Assembly (NCBI RefSeq): GCF_009296175.1
Contig: NZ_VOSK01000002.1
Span: 1 to 64,000 of the forward strand
DNA length: 64,000 nucleotides
From: Microvirga tunisiensis
GTDB lineage: Bacteria; Pseudomonadota; Alphaproteobacteria; Rhizobiales; Beijerinckiaceae
Direction of reading: 5' to 3'
Position numbers and translations under genes: made by a program. Within the stretch, counting starts at the first letter, position 1, and each line of letters begins with the position of its first letter. Below the pieces are notes generated by a model. That model saw only the letters and a program-made list of their open reading frames with translations. It did not search any database and had not been told where the DNA came from. Below, piece by piece: positions 10,005 through 19,576 of the stretch.

Positions 10005-12110
10005 TTAACGCGTGAATGATGTCGCGTTGCCCGCATCCACATTGATGATGTTGCCGGTCGACTTCGCAGAGAGATCGGATGCGAGGAAGTAGATCGCTTC
10101 GGCAATATCTTCCGGGAAGACATTGAGCTTCAACAGCGAGCGCTTGCGGTAATGCTCCTCCAACTCGTCGACGGCGAGCTTCGACGAAGCGGCGCGCTGC
10201 TCACGCCATTCCCCGGTCCAGATCTTGGAGCCGCGCAGAACAGCGTCCGGATTGACCGTGTTCACGCGAATGCCCGCGTCGGCGCCCTCCAGCGCCAGGC
10301 AGCGGGCGAGATGAATTTCCGCCGCCTTGGCGGTGCAATAGGCCGAAGCATTGGGCGACGAGGCGAGGCCGTTCTTCGATGAGACGAACACGACATTGCC
10401 GCCGAGCTTCTGGCGCCGGAACAGGCGGAAGGCCTCCCGCGAGACAAGGAAATAGCCTGTCGCGAGAATGTCGATATTGCGGTTCCACATCGCCAGATCT
10501 GTGTCCTCCACGGGAGCCGAAGAGGCGATGCCGGCATTGGACACCAGGATGTCGATGCCGCCGAATTCGACGCTGGCCTCCACAAAGGAGGACAGGACGT
10601 CAGGTTCGCTCGTGACGTTGAGCTTCACGCCGCGCACCGCATCCTGTCCGAAGCGCTTGGAGAAATCCTCCACTGTCGTGGTCAGCGATTCCTGATCGAT
10701 ATCCGCGAGCACCACGCAGGCGCCTTCGCCCACCAGCCGTTCGGCGGTGGCGCGACCAATGCCGCCGGCGCCACCGGTAATGAAGGCGACACGACCGGCG
10801 AGGCTCTTCGGCTTCGGCATGCGCTGGAGCTTGGCTTCCTCGAGCAGCCAGTATTCGATGTCGAAGGCTTCCTGCTCGGGAAGGCCCTGGTATTCGGACA
10901 CCGAGGAGGCGCCGCGCATCACGTTGATGGCATTAACGTAGAATTCGCTGGCGATGCGCGCCGTCGCCTTGTCGCGGGCGAAGGACAGCATGCCGACACC
11001 GGGGATGAGGAAGATCACCGGATTGGGATCGCGCATCTTCGGGCTGTTCGGATGCTTCGACTGCTCGTAATACCGCGTGTAGTCGGCGCGGTACGCCTCC
11101 AGTGCGGCATCGAGACCGGCGAGAACTGCATCGACGTCCGGCGACTTTGGGTCGAAGTCGAGGACGAGCGGACGGATCTTCGTGCGCAGAAAGTGATCGG
11201 GGCAGCTGGTGCCGAGCTGAGCGAGGGGGCTCAGGTTGGCCGAATTGACGAATTCAAGCACCGCTTCCTGATCGTCGAAATGACCGAGCTTGCGCTCCGC
11301 CTGGCCGATCTTGCCGCGAATCTCCGGCATCAGGCGCGCTGCGATCTTGCGGCGCTCGTCCCGCGAAAGGCTGGACGTCACCGCGCCGCCGAAAGCCGAC
11401 TTGCCCGCCGTCTTCTCGGCAAACCATGTGATGGCCCGATTGATGATCCGCAGGGTCAGCTGGTAGCATTCCTTGGCATCGTCGGCCCAGGTAAACAGGC
11501 CATGGCTTTCGAGCACGACGCCCTTGGCGCTGGGATTGGCCTTGGCGAAAGCTTCGAGATCGAGGCCCAGCTGGAATCCGGGGCGGCGCCAGGGCAGCCA
11601 TCCGATCTCATCCCCGAAAATCTCCCGAGTCAGTTCACGGGAGTTCCTGGACGCCGCAATCGCGATGATCGCATCGGGATGCATGTGATCGACATGCTTG
11701 TAGGGGAGGAAGCCGTGGAGAGGCGTGTCGATCGAGGCTGCCCGGGTGTTGAGGTTGAAGGTGGCATGGGGCAGGAAGCCCACCATGCGGTCTTCGTCCT
11801 CGACGCCTTTGTAGATGTTCTTCAGCGACCGCAGCTTGTCCATATAGAGCGTTGCGAAGCCGTCGAGCTTGATCGTGCCAACATCCCCGCCCGAGCCCTT
11901 GACCCAGAGCACCTCGACCTTTTCCCCCGTCAGCGGATCGGTCTCGGTCACTTTCGCCGATGTGTTGCCGCCGCCGTAATTGGTGATCCGCTTGTCGGTG
12001 CCGAGAAGATTGGAGCGGTAGAGCAGCAGGCCCGGCTCGTCGAGGGTGGCTGCCTTTGCGTCGTCCCAGTGATTTTCGAGGAGTTTGACGGCTTGGGTCG
12101 CAGTATCCAC
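10005..12110 (-). CDS. rhaD: Bifunctional rhamnulose-1-phosphate aldolase / short-chain dehydrogenase
   Basis: This 701-residue fusion has an N-terminal class II aldolase/adducin domain (zinc-site type motifs HMHPDAIIAIAASRN and ESHGLFTWADDAKE). From about residue 440 a C-terminal SDR follows (TGGAGGIGRATAE nucleotide loop, SNAGIA, and YCTAK as the catalytic YxxxK). It should cleave rhamnulose phosphate to dihydroxyacetone phosphate and lactaldehyde, and probably oxidise lactaldehyde. The reading frame stays open back to 12215, but GTG at 12110-12108 lies 5 bases after a perfect AGGAGG, and the segment before it does not resemble the family. I therefore chose GTG. It is divergent from rhaR and cotranscribed with rhaI. 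Confidence 0.94.
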   Translation of the reverse strand: MDTATQAVKLLENHWDDAKAATLDEPGLLLYRSNLLGTDKRITNYGGGNTSAKVTETDPLTGEKVEVLWVKGSGGDVGTIKLDGFATLYMDKLRSLKNIYKGVEDEDRMVGFLPHATFNLNTRAASIDTPLHGFLPYKHVDHMHPDAIIAIAASRNSRELTREIFGDEIGWLPWRRPGFQLGLDLEAFAKANPSAKGVVLESHGLFTWADDAKECYQLTLRIINRAITWFAEKTAGKSAFGGAVTSSLSRDERRKIAARLMPEIRGKIGQAERKLGHFDDQEAVLEFVNSANLSPLAQLGTSCPDHFLRTKIRPLVLDFDPKSPDVDAVLAGLDAALEAYRADYTRYYEQSKHPNSPKMRDPNPVIFLIPGVGMLSFARDKATARIASEFYVNAINVMRGASSVSEYQGLPEQEAFDIEYWLLEEAKLQRMPKPKSLAGRVAFITGGAGGIGRATAERLVGEGACVVLADIDQESLTTTVEDFSKRFGQDAVRGVKLNVTSEPDVLSSFVEASVEFGGIDILVSNAGIASSAPVEDTDLAMWNRNIDILATGYFLVSREAFRLFRRQKLGGNVVFVSSKNGLASSPNASAYCTAKAAEIHLARCLALEGADAGIRVNTVNPDAVLRGSKIWTGEWREQRAASSKLAVDELEEHYRKRSLLKLNVFPEDIAEAIYFLASDLSAKSTGNIINVDAGNATSFTR

Positions 12111-12200
12111 AATTTCCTCCTGACGGCTCGTGAGGCCGTGTGATGCCTCAGATTTGAGCGGAAAGGTGGCGGCAGCCTCCCGCATTGTCAACCAGAAACG

Positions 12201-12266
12201 ATCAAGATTGATCAATGATGATCATGATACGAAGGTGGTATGCCGAAATTGATTGACTGTGATTGG
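12201..12266. promoter_or_regulatory. Candidate RhaR operator array between rhaD and rhaR
   Basis: In the divergent intergenic region, ATCAA boxes start at 12201 and 12211, with ATCAT at 12221. TTGAT at 12249 and GTGAT at 12259 repeat the motif in the other orientation. The spacing is 10 bases, one helical turn. Two short palindromes, TTGATCAA (12208-12215) and ATGATCAT (12218-12225), lie inside. DeoR-family repressors typically bind such phased short repeats. Binding by the adjacent regulator is inferred. Confidence 0.45.
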
Positions 12267-12354
12267 TTTGGTGAGCAGTCTAAGCTGGAACTTGCGTGAA
12301 CCTGAAGGGTACTCGATCTTCCTGATCTTTCTTGAGCCGCCTTGTTGAGGAACC

Positions 12355-13167
12355 ATGCACGAACGTGAAAGGCACCGGATCATCCTGAGCGCCGTCCAGG
12401 AGAAGCCGGTCGCGACAGTCCAGGATCTTGTGGAGTTGACCTCCGCCTCGGAGGCCACGATCCGCCGCGACATCGCGGCCCTGCACGTTCAAGGGCGCCT
12501 GCGCCGGGTTCGCGGTGGCGCGGAGGCGCTTCATCCGGCTCAGATCGGCAGCCTTGCGGCCAAGCCGTTCCGTGTGTCGGAAGGCGAGAACATTGCCAAG
12601 AAACGGGCGATTGCCCGGGAGGCCGTGGCGCTGTGCACGGAGGGGGACGCCATCATCATCAATGGCGGCACCACGACATTTCAGATGGTGCATTATCTGA
12701 TCGCCCGCCGTTTGCAGGTTTTCACGAATTCGTTCGCCATCGCCGAACATCTCGTCAAGCATTCCAAGAACCAAGTGATGCTGCCGGGCGGATCGATCTA
12801 TCGCGACCAGAGCATCATCCTCTCGCCGTTCGAGAACGACGTGACGCGCAATTTCTACGCTCGCCGCATGTTCATGGGCGCCCAGGGCATCGGCGCGCTC
12901 GGCGTCATGGAACAGGACGCTCTGATCATCCAGGCCGAGCAGAAGCTGATCAATCAGGCTGACGAGCTGGTTCTGATGGTGGATTCCACCAAGTTTCAGC
13001 GCCGCTCCAGCCTCATTCTCTGTCCTCTCGACCGTGTCTCGACGCTGATTACCGATGACGCCATCCCGGATTCGGCCAGAACCATGATCGAGAATGCAGG
13101 GATCAAACTGATCATCGCCGGAACGACGGCGGCGGATCAGTCCGTGGAATCCTCATCGGCGGCCTGA
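12355..13167 (+). CDS. rhaR: DeoR-family regulator of rhamnose genes
   Basis: This is a 270-residue DeoR-family transcription factor. Residues 1-57 form the winged helix (RHRIILSAVQEKPVATVQDL then SASEATIRRDIAALHVQGRL), ending in the usual RVRGGA. The rest is the DeoR C-terminal sensor domain with the phosphosugar-binding type loops INGGTTTFQMVHYL and GGSIYRDQS. A GAGG element precedes the ATG. It is the first gene of the transporter operon and divergent from rhaD. In R. leguminosarum the equivalent RhaR is a repressor of both units; that role is inferred here from position. Confidence 0.92.
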   Translation: MHERERHRIILSAVQEKPVATVQDLVELTSASEATIRRDIAALHVQGRLRRVRGGAEALHPAQIGSLAAKPFRVSEGENIAKKRAIAREAVALCTEGDAIIINGGTTTFQMVHYLIARRLQVFTNSFAIAEHLVKHSKNQVMLPGGSIYRDQSIILSPFENDVTRNFYARRMFMGAQGIGALGVMEQDALIIQAEQKLINQADELVLMVDSTKFQRRSSLILCPLDRVSTLITDDAIPDSARTMIENAGIKLIIAGTTAADQSVESSSAA

Positions 13168-13203
13168 GAGCCGGCGAGAGGTGTTTGAAAAGGGAGGAAG
13201 AAC

Positions 13204-14199
13204 ATGAAAACATTTGCAAAGCTCGCCCTCGGCACAGCATTCGGTCTGGCGCTCTTCGCCGGATCCGCAAGCGCGCAGAATGTGAAGATCGGCCTTGTCG
13301 CAAAATCTCTCGGCAACGGATTCTTCGAAGCCGCCAACAAAGGCGCGCAAGAGGCGGCGAAGGAGCTGGGCGGCGTCGAGGTGATCTATACCGGACCGAC
13401 CAGCACGACGGCCGAAGGGCAGATCGAGGTCATCAATGCCCTCATCGCGCAGCGCGTCGATGCGATCGCGATCTCGGCGAATGACCCCGATGCAGTCGTT
13501 CCGGCGCTGAAAAGGGCAGCTCAGCGCGGCATCAAGGTCATCTCCTGGGATTCCGCCGTCGGCAAGGACGGGCGGATCGTGCACCTCAATCCGTCGTCGA
13601 ACGAGTTGATCGGCAACATGTGCCTGAAGCTCGCGGCGTCCCACCTGCCGGACGGCAAAGGCGATTTCGCGATCCTGTCGGCGACTTCCACCTCGACCAA
13701 CCAGAACACCTGGATCGCCGAGATGAAGAAGCAGCTCCCGAAATACCCCGGACTGAACCTTGTCACGACCGTCTACGGCGACGATCTGGCCGACAAGAGC
13801 TATCGCGAAGCGCAGGGCCTCTTGAAGTCTCATCCGAATGTGAAGGTGATCGTTGCTCCGACGACGGTCGGCGTGCTCGCAGCCTCGCAGGTGGTGAAGG
13901 ATGCCGGCAAGATCGGGCAGGTCTATGTAACAGGCCTCGGGCTTCCCTCCGAGATGGCCGGTGCCGTCCATTCCGGCGCGACGAAGGAATTCGCCATCTG
14001 GAATCCGATCGATCTCGGCTATACCGCGACGCAGATCGCCTATCGCCTGGTCAAGAAGGAGACCGAGGGCAAGCCCGGTTCCGAGATCAACGTCGGCCGC
14101 ATGGGTAAGATCAAGATCGGCGACAACGGCGAAGCCGCCATGGCCGACCCCTTCGTCTATAACAAGAGCAACGTCGACGAGTTCGCCAAGATCTTCTGA
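13204..14199 (+). CDS. rhaS: Rhamnose ABC transporter substrate-binding protein
   Basis: This periplasmic sugar-binding protein of 331 residues delivers L-rhamnose to the RhaTPQ importer. A cleavable signal peptide is evident (KLALGTAFGLALFAGSASAQ, cleavage after about residue 24). A type I periplasmic-binding fold with VKIGLVAKSLGNGFFEAANK and DAIAISANDPDAVVPALKRA follows. GGGAGG precedes the ATG. It lies 36 bases after rhaR and is followed by a strong hairpin before the ATPase gene, the usual arrangement when the binding protein is made in excess of the membrane parts. Confidence 0.94.
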   Translation: MKTFAKLALGTAFGLALFAGSASAQNVKIGLVAKSLGNGFFEAANKGAQEAAKELGGVEVIYTGPTSTTAEGQIEVINALIAQRVDAIAISANDPDAVVPALKRAAQRGIKVISWDSAVGKDGRIVHLNPSSNELIGNMCLKLAASHLPDGKGDFAILSATSTSTNQNTWIAEMKKQLPKYPGLNLVTTVYGDDLADKSYREAQGLLKSHPNVKVIVAPTTVGVLAASQVVKDAGKIGQVYVTGLGLPSEMAGAVHSGATKEFAIWNPIDLGYTATQIAYRLVKKETEGKPGSEINVGRMGKIKIGDNGEAAMADPFVYNKSNVDEFAKIF

Positions 14200-14222
14200 G
14201 ATCGCGAAGCCACTCAGAACGA

Positions 14223-14250
14223 GGGCGCGGATAGCCGCGCCCTTCTTGCT
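14223..14250 (+). terminator. Intra-operon hairpin after rhaS
   Basis: GGGCGCGG (14223-14230) and CCGCGCCC (14235-14242) form a perfect 8-bp GC-rich stem with loop ATAG, followed by TTCTTGCT. It lies between binding-protein and ATPase genes of one operon. It is best read as a partial terminator or mRNA stabiliser setting a higher RhaS level. Confidence 0.65.
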
Positions 14251-14276
14251 CTCATCAGCAATTGCCAGGGTTTCCC

Positions 14277-15794
14277 ATGTCCGTGGTTCAAGCGGTTCCC
14301 GAGGTCCTGCCTCCGCTTCTGGAGATGCGCGGAATCTCCAAGTCGTTTCCAGGGGTCAAAGCCCTCGATCATGTCGACGTCACGCTCCATCCGGGAACGG
14401 TGACGGCGCTGATCGGCGAGAATGGCGCGGGTAAATCGACGCTCGTCAAGATCCTGACCGGGATCTATCAGCCGGATGGCGGTGAGATCGTTGTCGATGG
14501 CGTTCCGGTGCATTTCGCGAATGCCGAGGCGGCGATCCGCAGCGGCATTACGGCGATTCATCAGGAGACGGTGCTCTTCGACGAGCTATCGGTCGCCGAG
14601 AACATCTTTCTCGGGCATGCGCCACGCAATCGGCTGGGGCTCGTCAATTGGGGCGCGATGAATGCGCGCGCCGCAGCGCTGCTGACCTCCATCGATGCGC
14701 CGATCAGTCCTTACACCCGCCTGAAGGACCTCTCCATCGCTCATCGCCATCTTGTCGCCATCGCGCGCGCGCTGTCGGTCGAGGCCCGCGTGGTCATCAT
14801 GGACGAGCCGACCGCTGCACTGTCCTACAAAGAGGTGGAAGACCTCTTCCAGATCATCGAAAGGCTGAAGCGCCAGGGCAAGGCGATCCTCTTCATCAGC
14901 CACAAGTTCGAGGAAGTTTATCAGATCGCCGAAAGGTTCGTGGTGTTCCGCGATGGCCGCTCCATCGGTTCCGGGCTGCTGTCACAGACCGGGCAGGACG
15001 AGATCGTGCGCATGATGGTCGGTCGCTCCGTCGAGCATGTTTTTCCGAAAATGGATGTGGCAATCGGAAACACAATTCTAAAGGTCTCGGGATACTCCCA
15101 TCCGACAGAATTCAACGAAATCTCCTTCGACCTGCGCCGCGGAGAAATCCTGGGTCTCTACGGACTGGTCGGGGCAGGGCGTTCGGAGTTCTGTCAGGCC
15201 CTGTTCGGCGTCACCCATCCAAGCGCGGGGGCCCTTGAATTGGAGGGACGCCGGATCGACATCCGCTCTCCGGCGGATGCCATCGCGGCCGGCATCGTCT
15301 ATGTCCCCGAGGAACGTGGCCGCCACGGTGCCGTTCTGCAGATGCCGATCTTTCAGAACATCTCCATGGCGACGCTCGGCAAGACGACCAGGGCGGGCTT
15401 CCTGCGTCAGGCGGAGGAGTTCGCTTTGGCGCGGCGGTATGCCGAGCGGCTGGACCTTCGTGCCGCAGCACTCTCGGTTCCCGTCGGCACCTTGTCCGGT
15501 GGCAACCAGCAGAAGGTCGTCATCGGGAAGTGGCTCGCGACCAAGCCGAAGGTCATTATCCTTGATGAGCCGACGAAGGGCATCGACATCGGTTCGAAAG
15601 CCGCGGTGCACGCCTTCATGAGCGAGCTCGCGGGTGAGGGATTGAGCGTGATCATGATCTCGTCCGAACTCCCTGAGATCCTCGGTATGTCCGATCGCGT
15701 GCTGGTCATGCGCGAGGGCCGGATGGCCGGCCTATGGGAGCGAGACGGTCTCGATGCCGAGATGCTCGTACGGGCAGCGACGGGCAATGTGTGA
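14277..15794 (+). CDS. rhaT: Rhamnose ABC transporter ATP-binding protein
   Basis: This protein of about 505 residues has two fused ABC ATPase domains, as in all carbohydrate class 2 importers. The first carries Walker A GENGAGKSTLVKILTG and Walker B VVIMDEPTAALS. The second has a degenerate Walker A (GLVGAGRSEFCQALFG), which is normal for the family, with signature LSGGNQQKVVIGKWL and DEPTKGIDIG. A TTG at 14262 is in frame, but ATG 14277, preceded by CCAGGG, gives the normal N-terminus. It energises RhaP/RhaQ at the inner membrane and is not related to the E. coli RhaT symporter. Confidence 0.94.
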   Translation: MSVVQAVPEVLPPLLEMRGISKSFPGVKALDHVDVTLHPGTVTALIGENGAGKSTLVKILTGIYQPDGGEIVVDGVPVHFANAEAAIRSGITAIHQETVLFDELSVAENIFLGHAPRNRLGLVNWGAMNARAAALLTSIDAPISPYTRLKDLSIAHRHLVAIARALSVEARVVIMDEPTAALSYKEVEDLFQIIERLKRQGKAILFISHKFEEVYQIAERFVVFRDGRSIGSGLLSQTGQDEIVRMMVGRSVEHVFPKMDVAIGNTILKVSGYSHPTEFNEISFDLRRGEILGLYGLVGAGRSEFCQALFGVTHPSAGALELEGRRIDIRSPADAIAAGIVYVPEERGRHGAVLQMPIFQNISMATLGKTTRAGFLRQAEEFALARRYAERLDLRAAALSVPVGTLSGGNQQKVVIGKWLATKPKVIILDEPTKGIDIGSKAAVHAFMSELAGEGLSVIMISSELPEILGMSDRVLVMREGRMAGLWERDGLDAEMLVRAATGNV

Positions 15795-15824
15795 CATGGC
15801 AGGACAGGGAACCTGGAAGCTACG

Positions 15825-16844
15825 ATGAGCCTAATCCTGAAGTATCGTGAACTCCTGCTGGTGGCGATCATCGTCGTCTTGATCGCGATCTTTTCCTATC
15901 GAGCACCAGGCTTTGCGTCGCCGGAGAGCCTTGCTAACATCTTCAACGATACATCCATCCTGATGATCCTGGCGCTCGGTCAGATGGCGGTGATCCTCAC
16001 TAAGTCCATCGATCTGTCCGTGGCCGCCAACCTATCGTTCACCGGCATGGCTATCGCCATGACGAACGCGGCCTATCCGCAGATCCCGCTTCCTCTTCTC
16101 ATCGTGATGGCCATGAGCATCGGAGCGTTCCTGGGCGCGATCAACGGCTTCATGGTCTGGAAAATCGGCATTCCATCCATCGTGGCGACGCTTGGTACCC
16201 TGACAATCTATCGTGGCATGGCCTTCGTGGTCTCCGGCGGAGCCTGGGTCAACCAGACACAGATGACACCGGCCTTCCTCAATACACCACGCGTTGCCGT
16301 GCTCGGGCTGCCCTTGCTCGGTTGGGCCGCCGTCCTTGTGATCGCGATCATCAGTCTCGTCTTCACGCGCACGGTGTTCGGGCGCGCCCTCTACGCAGCC
16401 GGTGGCAATCCGACGGCCGCGCTCTATGCGGGAATCGATGTTGGGCGCACGCGTTTCTTTGCCTTCGTGCTGTCAGGCTCTCTGGCGGGTCTCTGTGGTT
16501 ATCTCTGGGTGTCTCGCTATGCCGTCGCCTATGTCGATATTGCGGCTGGGTTCGAACTCGATACGGTCGCTGCCTGCGTGATCGGTGGAATTTCGACGCT
16601 CGGGGGCATCGGCTCCGTCGGAGGGGCAATTCTCGGTGCTCTGTTCCTCGGTGTGATCAAGAATGCACTGCCTGTGATCAATATCTCGCCATTCTGGCAG
16701 ATGGCCATTTCCGGCTTCGTGATCATCGTCGCCGTTCTCTTCAATGCGCGGCAAGAGAAGCGGAAAGGTCGCCTCATTCTTCGGGACGCCGAGAAACGCG
16801 GACCGAACCTGGCTGAAGCACCGGCCGAAGGAGCAGCCGCATGA
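15825..16844 (+). CDS. rhaP: Rhamnose ABC transporter permease 1
   Basis: This is a 339-residue inner-membrane permease of the BPD_transp_2 (ribose-type) family with about ten hydrophobic segments. The family's conserved loop appears as SIDLSVAANLSFTGMAIAMT and later NPTAALYAGIDVGRTRFFAF. It pairs with RhaQ to form the rhamnose channel. GGAAG lies before the ATG, 30 bases after rhaT. Its stop overlaps the rhaQ start by 4 bases (ATGA), so the two are translationally coupled, fitting a heterodimeric permease. Confidence 0.93.
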   Translation: MSLILKYRELLLVAIIVVLIAIFSYRAPGFASPESLANIFNDTSILMILALGQMAVILTKSIDLSVAANLSFTGMAIAMTNAAYPQIPLPLLIVMAMSIGAFLGAINGFMVWKIGIPSIVATLGTLTIYRGMAFVVSGGAWVNQTQMTPAFLNTPRVAVLGLPLLGWAAVLVIAIISLVFTRTVFGRALYAAGGNPTAALYAGIDVGRTRFFAFVLSGSLAGLCGYLWVSRYAVAYVDIAAGFELDTVAACVIGGISTLGGIGSVGGAILGALFLGVIKNALPVINISPFWQMAISGFVIIVAVLFNARQEKRKGRLILRDAEKRGPNLAEAPAEGAAA

Positions 16845-17887
16845 GCACGCTCGCTCTCGAGAAACAGCCGACGCGGCATATTCCTGACAAGCTCTCGACA
16901 CCGGCCGGGCGAATCCTCGGCAGCTGGGAGACCCTGCTTGCCGCAGTCGCCATTGCGATCTTCATCTCCAATTCGCTGGCATCTCCGCACTTCCTTGATC
17001 CGTGGAACCTGTCGGACGCTACCTACAACTTCACCGAGAAGGCCATGATCGCCTTCGCAATGACGTTGCTGATCATCTCGGGCGAGATCGATCTGTCGGT
17101 AGCTGCCATCATCGCATTGGCTTCGACGGCCATGGGGGCGGCCGCACAGGTCGGCTTTCAGACCCCGGCTCTCGTCGCAATCGGGCTTGCGGTCGGACTG
17201 CTCTGCGGAGCCTTCAACGGTTTTCTCGTGGCGCGCGTCGGCCTTCCGTCGATTGTCGTGACCATCGGCACGATGAGCCTGTTTCGAGGCATCGCTCAGA
17301 TCGTCCTCGGCGATCAGGCCTATGGCGGCTACCCAGCGAGCTTCGCCTGGTTCGGGCAAGGCTACATGTCGGACTTTTCCTGGTGGCCCGCACTCCCCGG
17401 TTTCGAAGTCGTCACCTTCGAAATGGTCGCCTTCGTCGTTCTTGCCTTTGCCTTCGGCGTCCTGCTCCACCGGACAGCGTTCGGACGACGGATCTATGCC
17501 ATCGGCAACAACGCTTTCGCAGCCCAGTTCTCCGGCATCCCGGTTCAGCGCACCAAGTTCCTCCTGTTCCTGATGACCGGCCTCATGAGCGGGTTTGCAG
17601 CCGTTTGCCTCACCTCGCGATTGGGCTCGACCCGTCACACCATCGCAGCCGGCTGGGAACTCGAGGTGGTCACCATGGCGGTGCTCGGCGGCGTCAGCAT
17701 TCTGGGTGGTTCAGGAACCATGCTGGGCGTGGTACTGGCCGCGATCGTGATGGGGCTCGTCACATTCGGGCTTGGACTTCTCAATGTGCCCGGCATCGTC
17801 ATGTCGATCTTCATCGGCCTGCTGCTGATCCTGGTGATCGCGCTGCCGATTCTCATCCGCCGCATCCGTTCAAAGGCAGCAGCATGA
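16841..17887 (+). CDS. rhaQ: Rhamnose ABC transporter permease 2
   Basis: The second BPD_transp_2 permease has 348 residues. It has the family signature [20 protein letters not shown] and [20 protein letters not shown], with a C-terminal [20 protein letters not shown] segment lining the channel. It is similar in layout to RhaP but clearly a separate sequence, so the importer is a heterodimer. It overlaps rhaP at the start (ATGA) and rhaU at the end (ATGA). Confidence 0.93.
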   Translation: MSTLALEKQPTRHIPDKLSTPAGRILGSWETLLAAVAIAIFISNSLASPHFLDPWNLSDATYNFTEKAMIAFAMTLLIISGEIDLSVAAIIALASTAMGAAAQVGFQTPALVAIGLAVGLLCGAFNGFLVARVGLPSIVVTIGTMSLFRGIAQIVLGDQAYGGYPASFAWFGQGYMSDFSWWPALPGFEVVTFEMVAFVVLAFAFGVLLHRTAFGRRIYAIGNNAFAAQFSGIPVQRTKFLLFLMTGLMSGFAAVCLTSRLGSTRHTIAAGWELEVVTMAVLGGVSILGGSGTMLGVVLAAIVMGLVTFGLGLLNVPGIVMSIFIGLLLILVIALPILIRRIRSKAAA

Positions 17888-18207
17888 GCGCAAAAGAAAA
17901 GTATGCCTTCAAGATGCAGCTCAACCCGGGCATGGAGGATGAGTATCGCCGCCGGCATGATGAGATCTGGCCGAAACTGGTCGAGCTTCTGAAGGAAGCG
18001 GGCGTCGAGGATTATTCGATCCATCTCGACCGGGAGACCGGCATTCTCTTCGGCGTTCTGTGGCGGCGGACGGATCATAGCATGGCGGATCTGCCAAGCC
18101 ATTCGGTCATGAAACGCTGGTGGGCCCATATGGCCGATATCATGGCGACCAATCCCGACCAATCGCCTGTCGACACGCCGCTTGTCACTGTCTTCCATAT
18201 GGCATGA
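17884..18207 (+). CDS. rhaU: L-rhamnose mutarotase
   Basis: This small cytoplasmic enzyme of 107 residues interconverts the alpha and beta anomers of L-rhamnose for the isomerase and kinase. The RhaM/RhaU family pattern is complete: [20 protein letters not shown], then [19 protein letters not shown] and [12 protein letters not shown]. Its ATG overlaps the rhaQ stop (ATGA). It lies in a frame that stays open far upstream, so the start was chosen from the overlap and the family N-terminus. RhaU of R. leguminosarum has this activity and the same operon position. Confidence 0.93.
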   Translation: MSAKEKYAFKMQLNPGMEDEYRRRHDEIWPKLVELLKEAGVEDYSIHLDRETGILFGVLWRRTDHSMADLPSHSVMKRWWAHMADIMATNPDQSPVDTPLVTVFHMA

Positions 18208-18211
18208 TCCG

Positions 18212-19576
18212 ATGAAAGTCGCAGTACTCGACGTCGGCAAGACCAATGTGAAAGCCGTCATCGTCGATGCCGGGGAGAGGCGTGAGGTCGCGGCCCACAC
18301 TCGCCCCAACCGGGTCCTGACCGACGGATCCTACCCGCACTTCGACGTGGATGGGATTTTCGCCTTCTTCCTGCAGTCCCTGAAGGAGCTCAATTCGGAA
18401 TTCGAGTTCGATGCCGTTTCAATTACCGCGCATGGCGCGAGCGGAGCGCTATTGAGCGCCGAAGGCCTGGCGCTGCCGATCCTCGATTACGAGTTCCGTT
18501 ACCCGGTCGACGTCGAGGCTGCCTATGATGAGATCAGACCGCCCTTTTCGGAGACGTTCTCACCGCGCCTGCCTGGCGGCCTCAATCTCGGAGCTCAGCT
18601 TCACTACCAGAAAGCCGTCTTTCCGGAAACATTCGCGAATGCGCAGGCCATCGTCACCTACCCGCAATATTGGGGTTGGAGGCTGACCGGAATTGCGGCC
18701 ACGGAGGTGACCTCGCTTGGCTGTCATACCGATCTATGGAGACCAAAGCAGGGAGGCTTCTCGTCGCTCGTCGAGACGCTTGGGATTGCCGGGAAGCTGG
18801 CCCCCGTCAGGAAACCCTCTGATCGTCTGGGCTATGTGACGGAGGAGATGTCTGCGAAGATCGGGCTTGCTCGGCCCGTACCCCTCTACTGCGGCATTCA
18901 CGACTCGAACGCTTCGCTTCTGCCGCATCTCGGTCAGCACGAGGCGCCGTTCGCCGTGGTCTCGACGGGCACATGGGTCGTGATCTTCGCAGTCGGTGGG
19001 GACCTCGATCATCTCGACTCGAAGCGTGACACTCTCGCCAACGTTGACGCCCTTGGCCGTGCCGTGCCTTCCGCGCGTTTCATGGGGGGACGTGAATTTG
19101 AACTGCTGACAAAAGGGCAGGGGACGGCGACGCCGGAGGCCATCCATCGTGTCTTGGAGGAGCGCATTGTCATGACACCAAGTGTCGTGCCGGGATGCGG
19201 GCCATTTCCCGATGCCGAACATCGCGTCGTCAATGCCTCAAACGGATTGAATGCGGATGAGACCTATGTCGCGGCCTCGCTCTATGCAGCTCTGATGACG
19301 AAGGCTTGTCTCGATCTGACCCGTGCGGCAGGTCCCATCATCGTGGAAGGGCCCTTTGCGCGCAATACCCTCTACGCAGAGGCTCTCTCGAAGGCAATTG
19401 GACGCTCAGTCATTGTCGTTTCCAGTTCGACCGGAACGAGCGTTGGTGCGGCTCTCCTCGCGGTTGGATCCTCAGCTCCAAGCTCACTTCAGGAAGGGCG
19501 AGAAGCTTCCTCCCATCAGCTTCCGGACAGCTTTCAGCAGTACTGTGCCGAGTGGAATCGGTACGTAGGGCCCTAA
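18212..19576 (+). CDS. rhaK: FGGY-family rhamnulokinase-like sugar kinase
   Basis: This FGGY carbohydrate kinase of 454 residues should phosphorylate L-rhamnulose with ATP. The N-terminal phosphate loop VAVLDVGKTNVKAVIVDAGE matches RhaK of rhizobia. YCGIHDSNASLLPHL and VVSTGTWVVIF are further ATP-site segments, and the C-terminal lobe has IIVEGPFARNTLYAEAL. ATG 18212 lies 4 bases after the rhaU stop; an upstream start would overlap rhaU by 26 bases. In R. leguminosarum RhaK activity is also needed for transport through the ABC importer, so it may couple uptake and phosphorylation here. It is the last gene of the operon. Confidence 0.92.
   Translation: MKVAVLDVGKTNVKAVIVDAGERREVAAHTRPNRVLTDGSYPHFDVDGIFAFFLQSLKELNSEFEFDAVSITAHGASGALLSAEGLALPILDYEFRYPVDVEAAYDEIRPPFSETFSPRLPGGLNLGAQLHYQKAVFPETFANAQAIVTYPQYWGWRLTGIAATEVTSLGCHTDLWRPKQGGFSSLVETLGIAGKLAPVRKPSDRLGYVTEEMSAKIGLARPVPLYCGIHDSNASLLPHLGQHEAPFAVVSTGTWVVIFAVGGDLDHLDSKRDTLANVDALGRAVPSARFMGGREFELLTKGQGTATPEAIHRVLEERIVMTPSVVPGCGPFPDAEHRVVNASNGLNADETYVAASLYAALMTKACLDLTRAAGPIIVEGPFARNTLYAEALSKAIGRSVIVVSSSTGTSVGAALLAVGSSAPSSLQEGREASSHQLPDSFQQYCAEWNRYVGP

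Noticed and set aside
8771-10015. Long plus-strand frame of 414 codons opposite rhaI
   Set aside because: It is antisense to a clear RhaI gene, has no ribosome binding site or family resemblance, and long antisense frames are expected in GC-rich DNA.
11052-12143. Plus-strand frame of 363 codons opposite rhaD
   Set aside because: Shadow of the rhaD aldolase domain in the complementary frame; composition is unlike a real protein.
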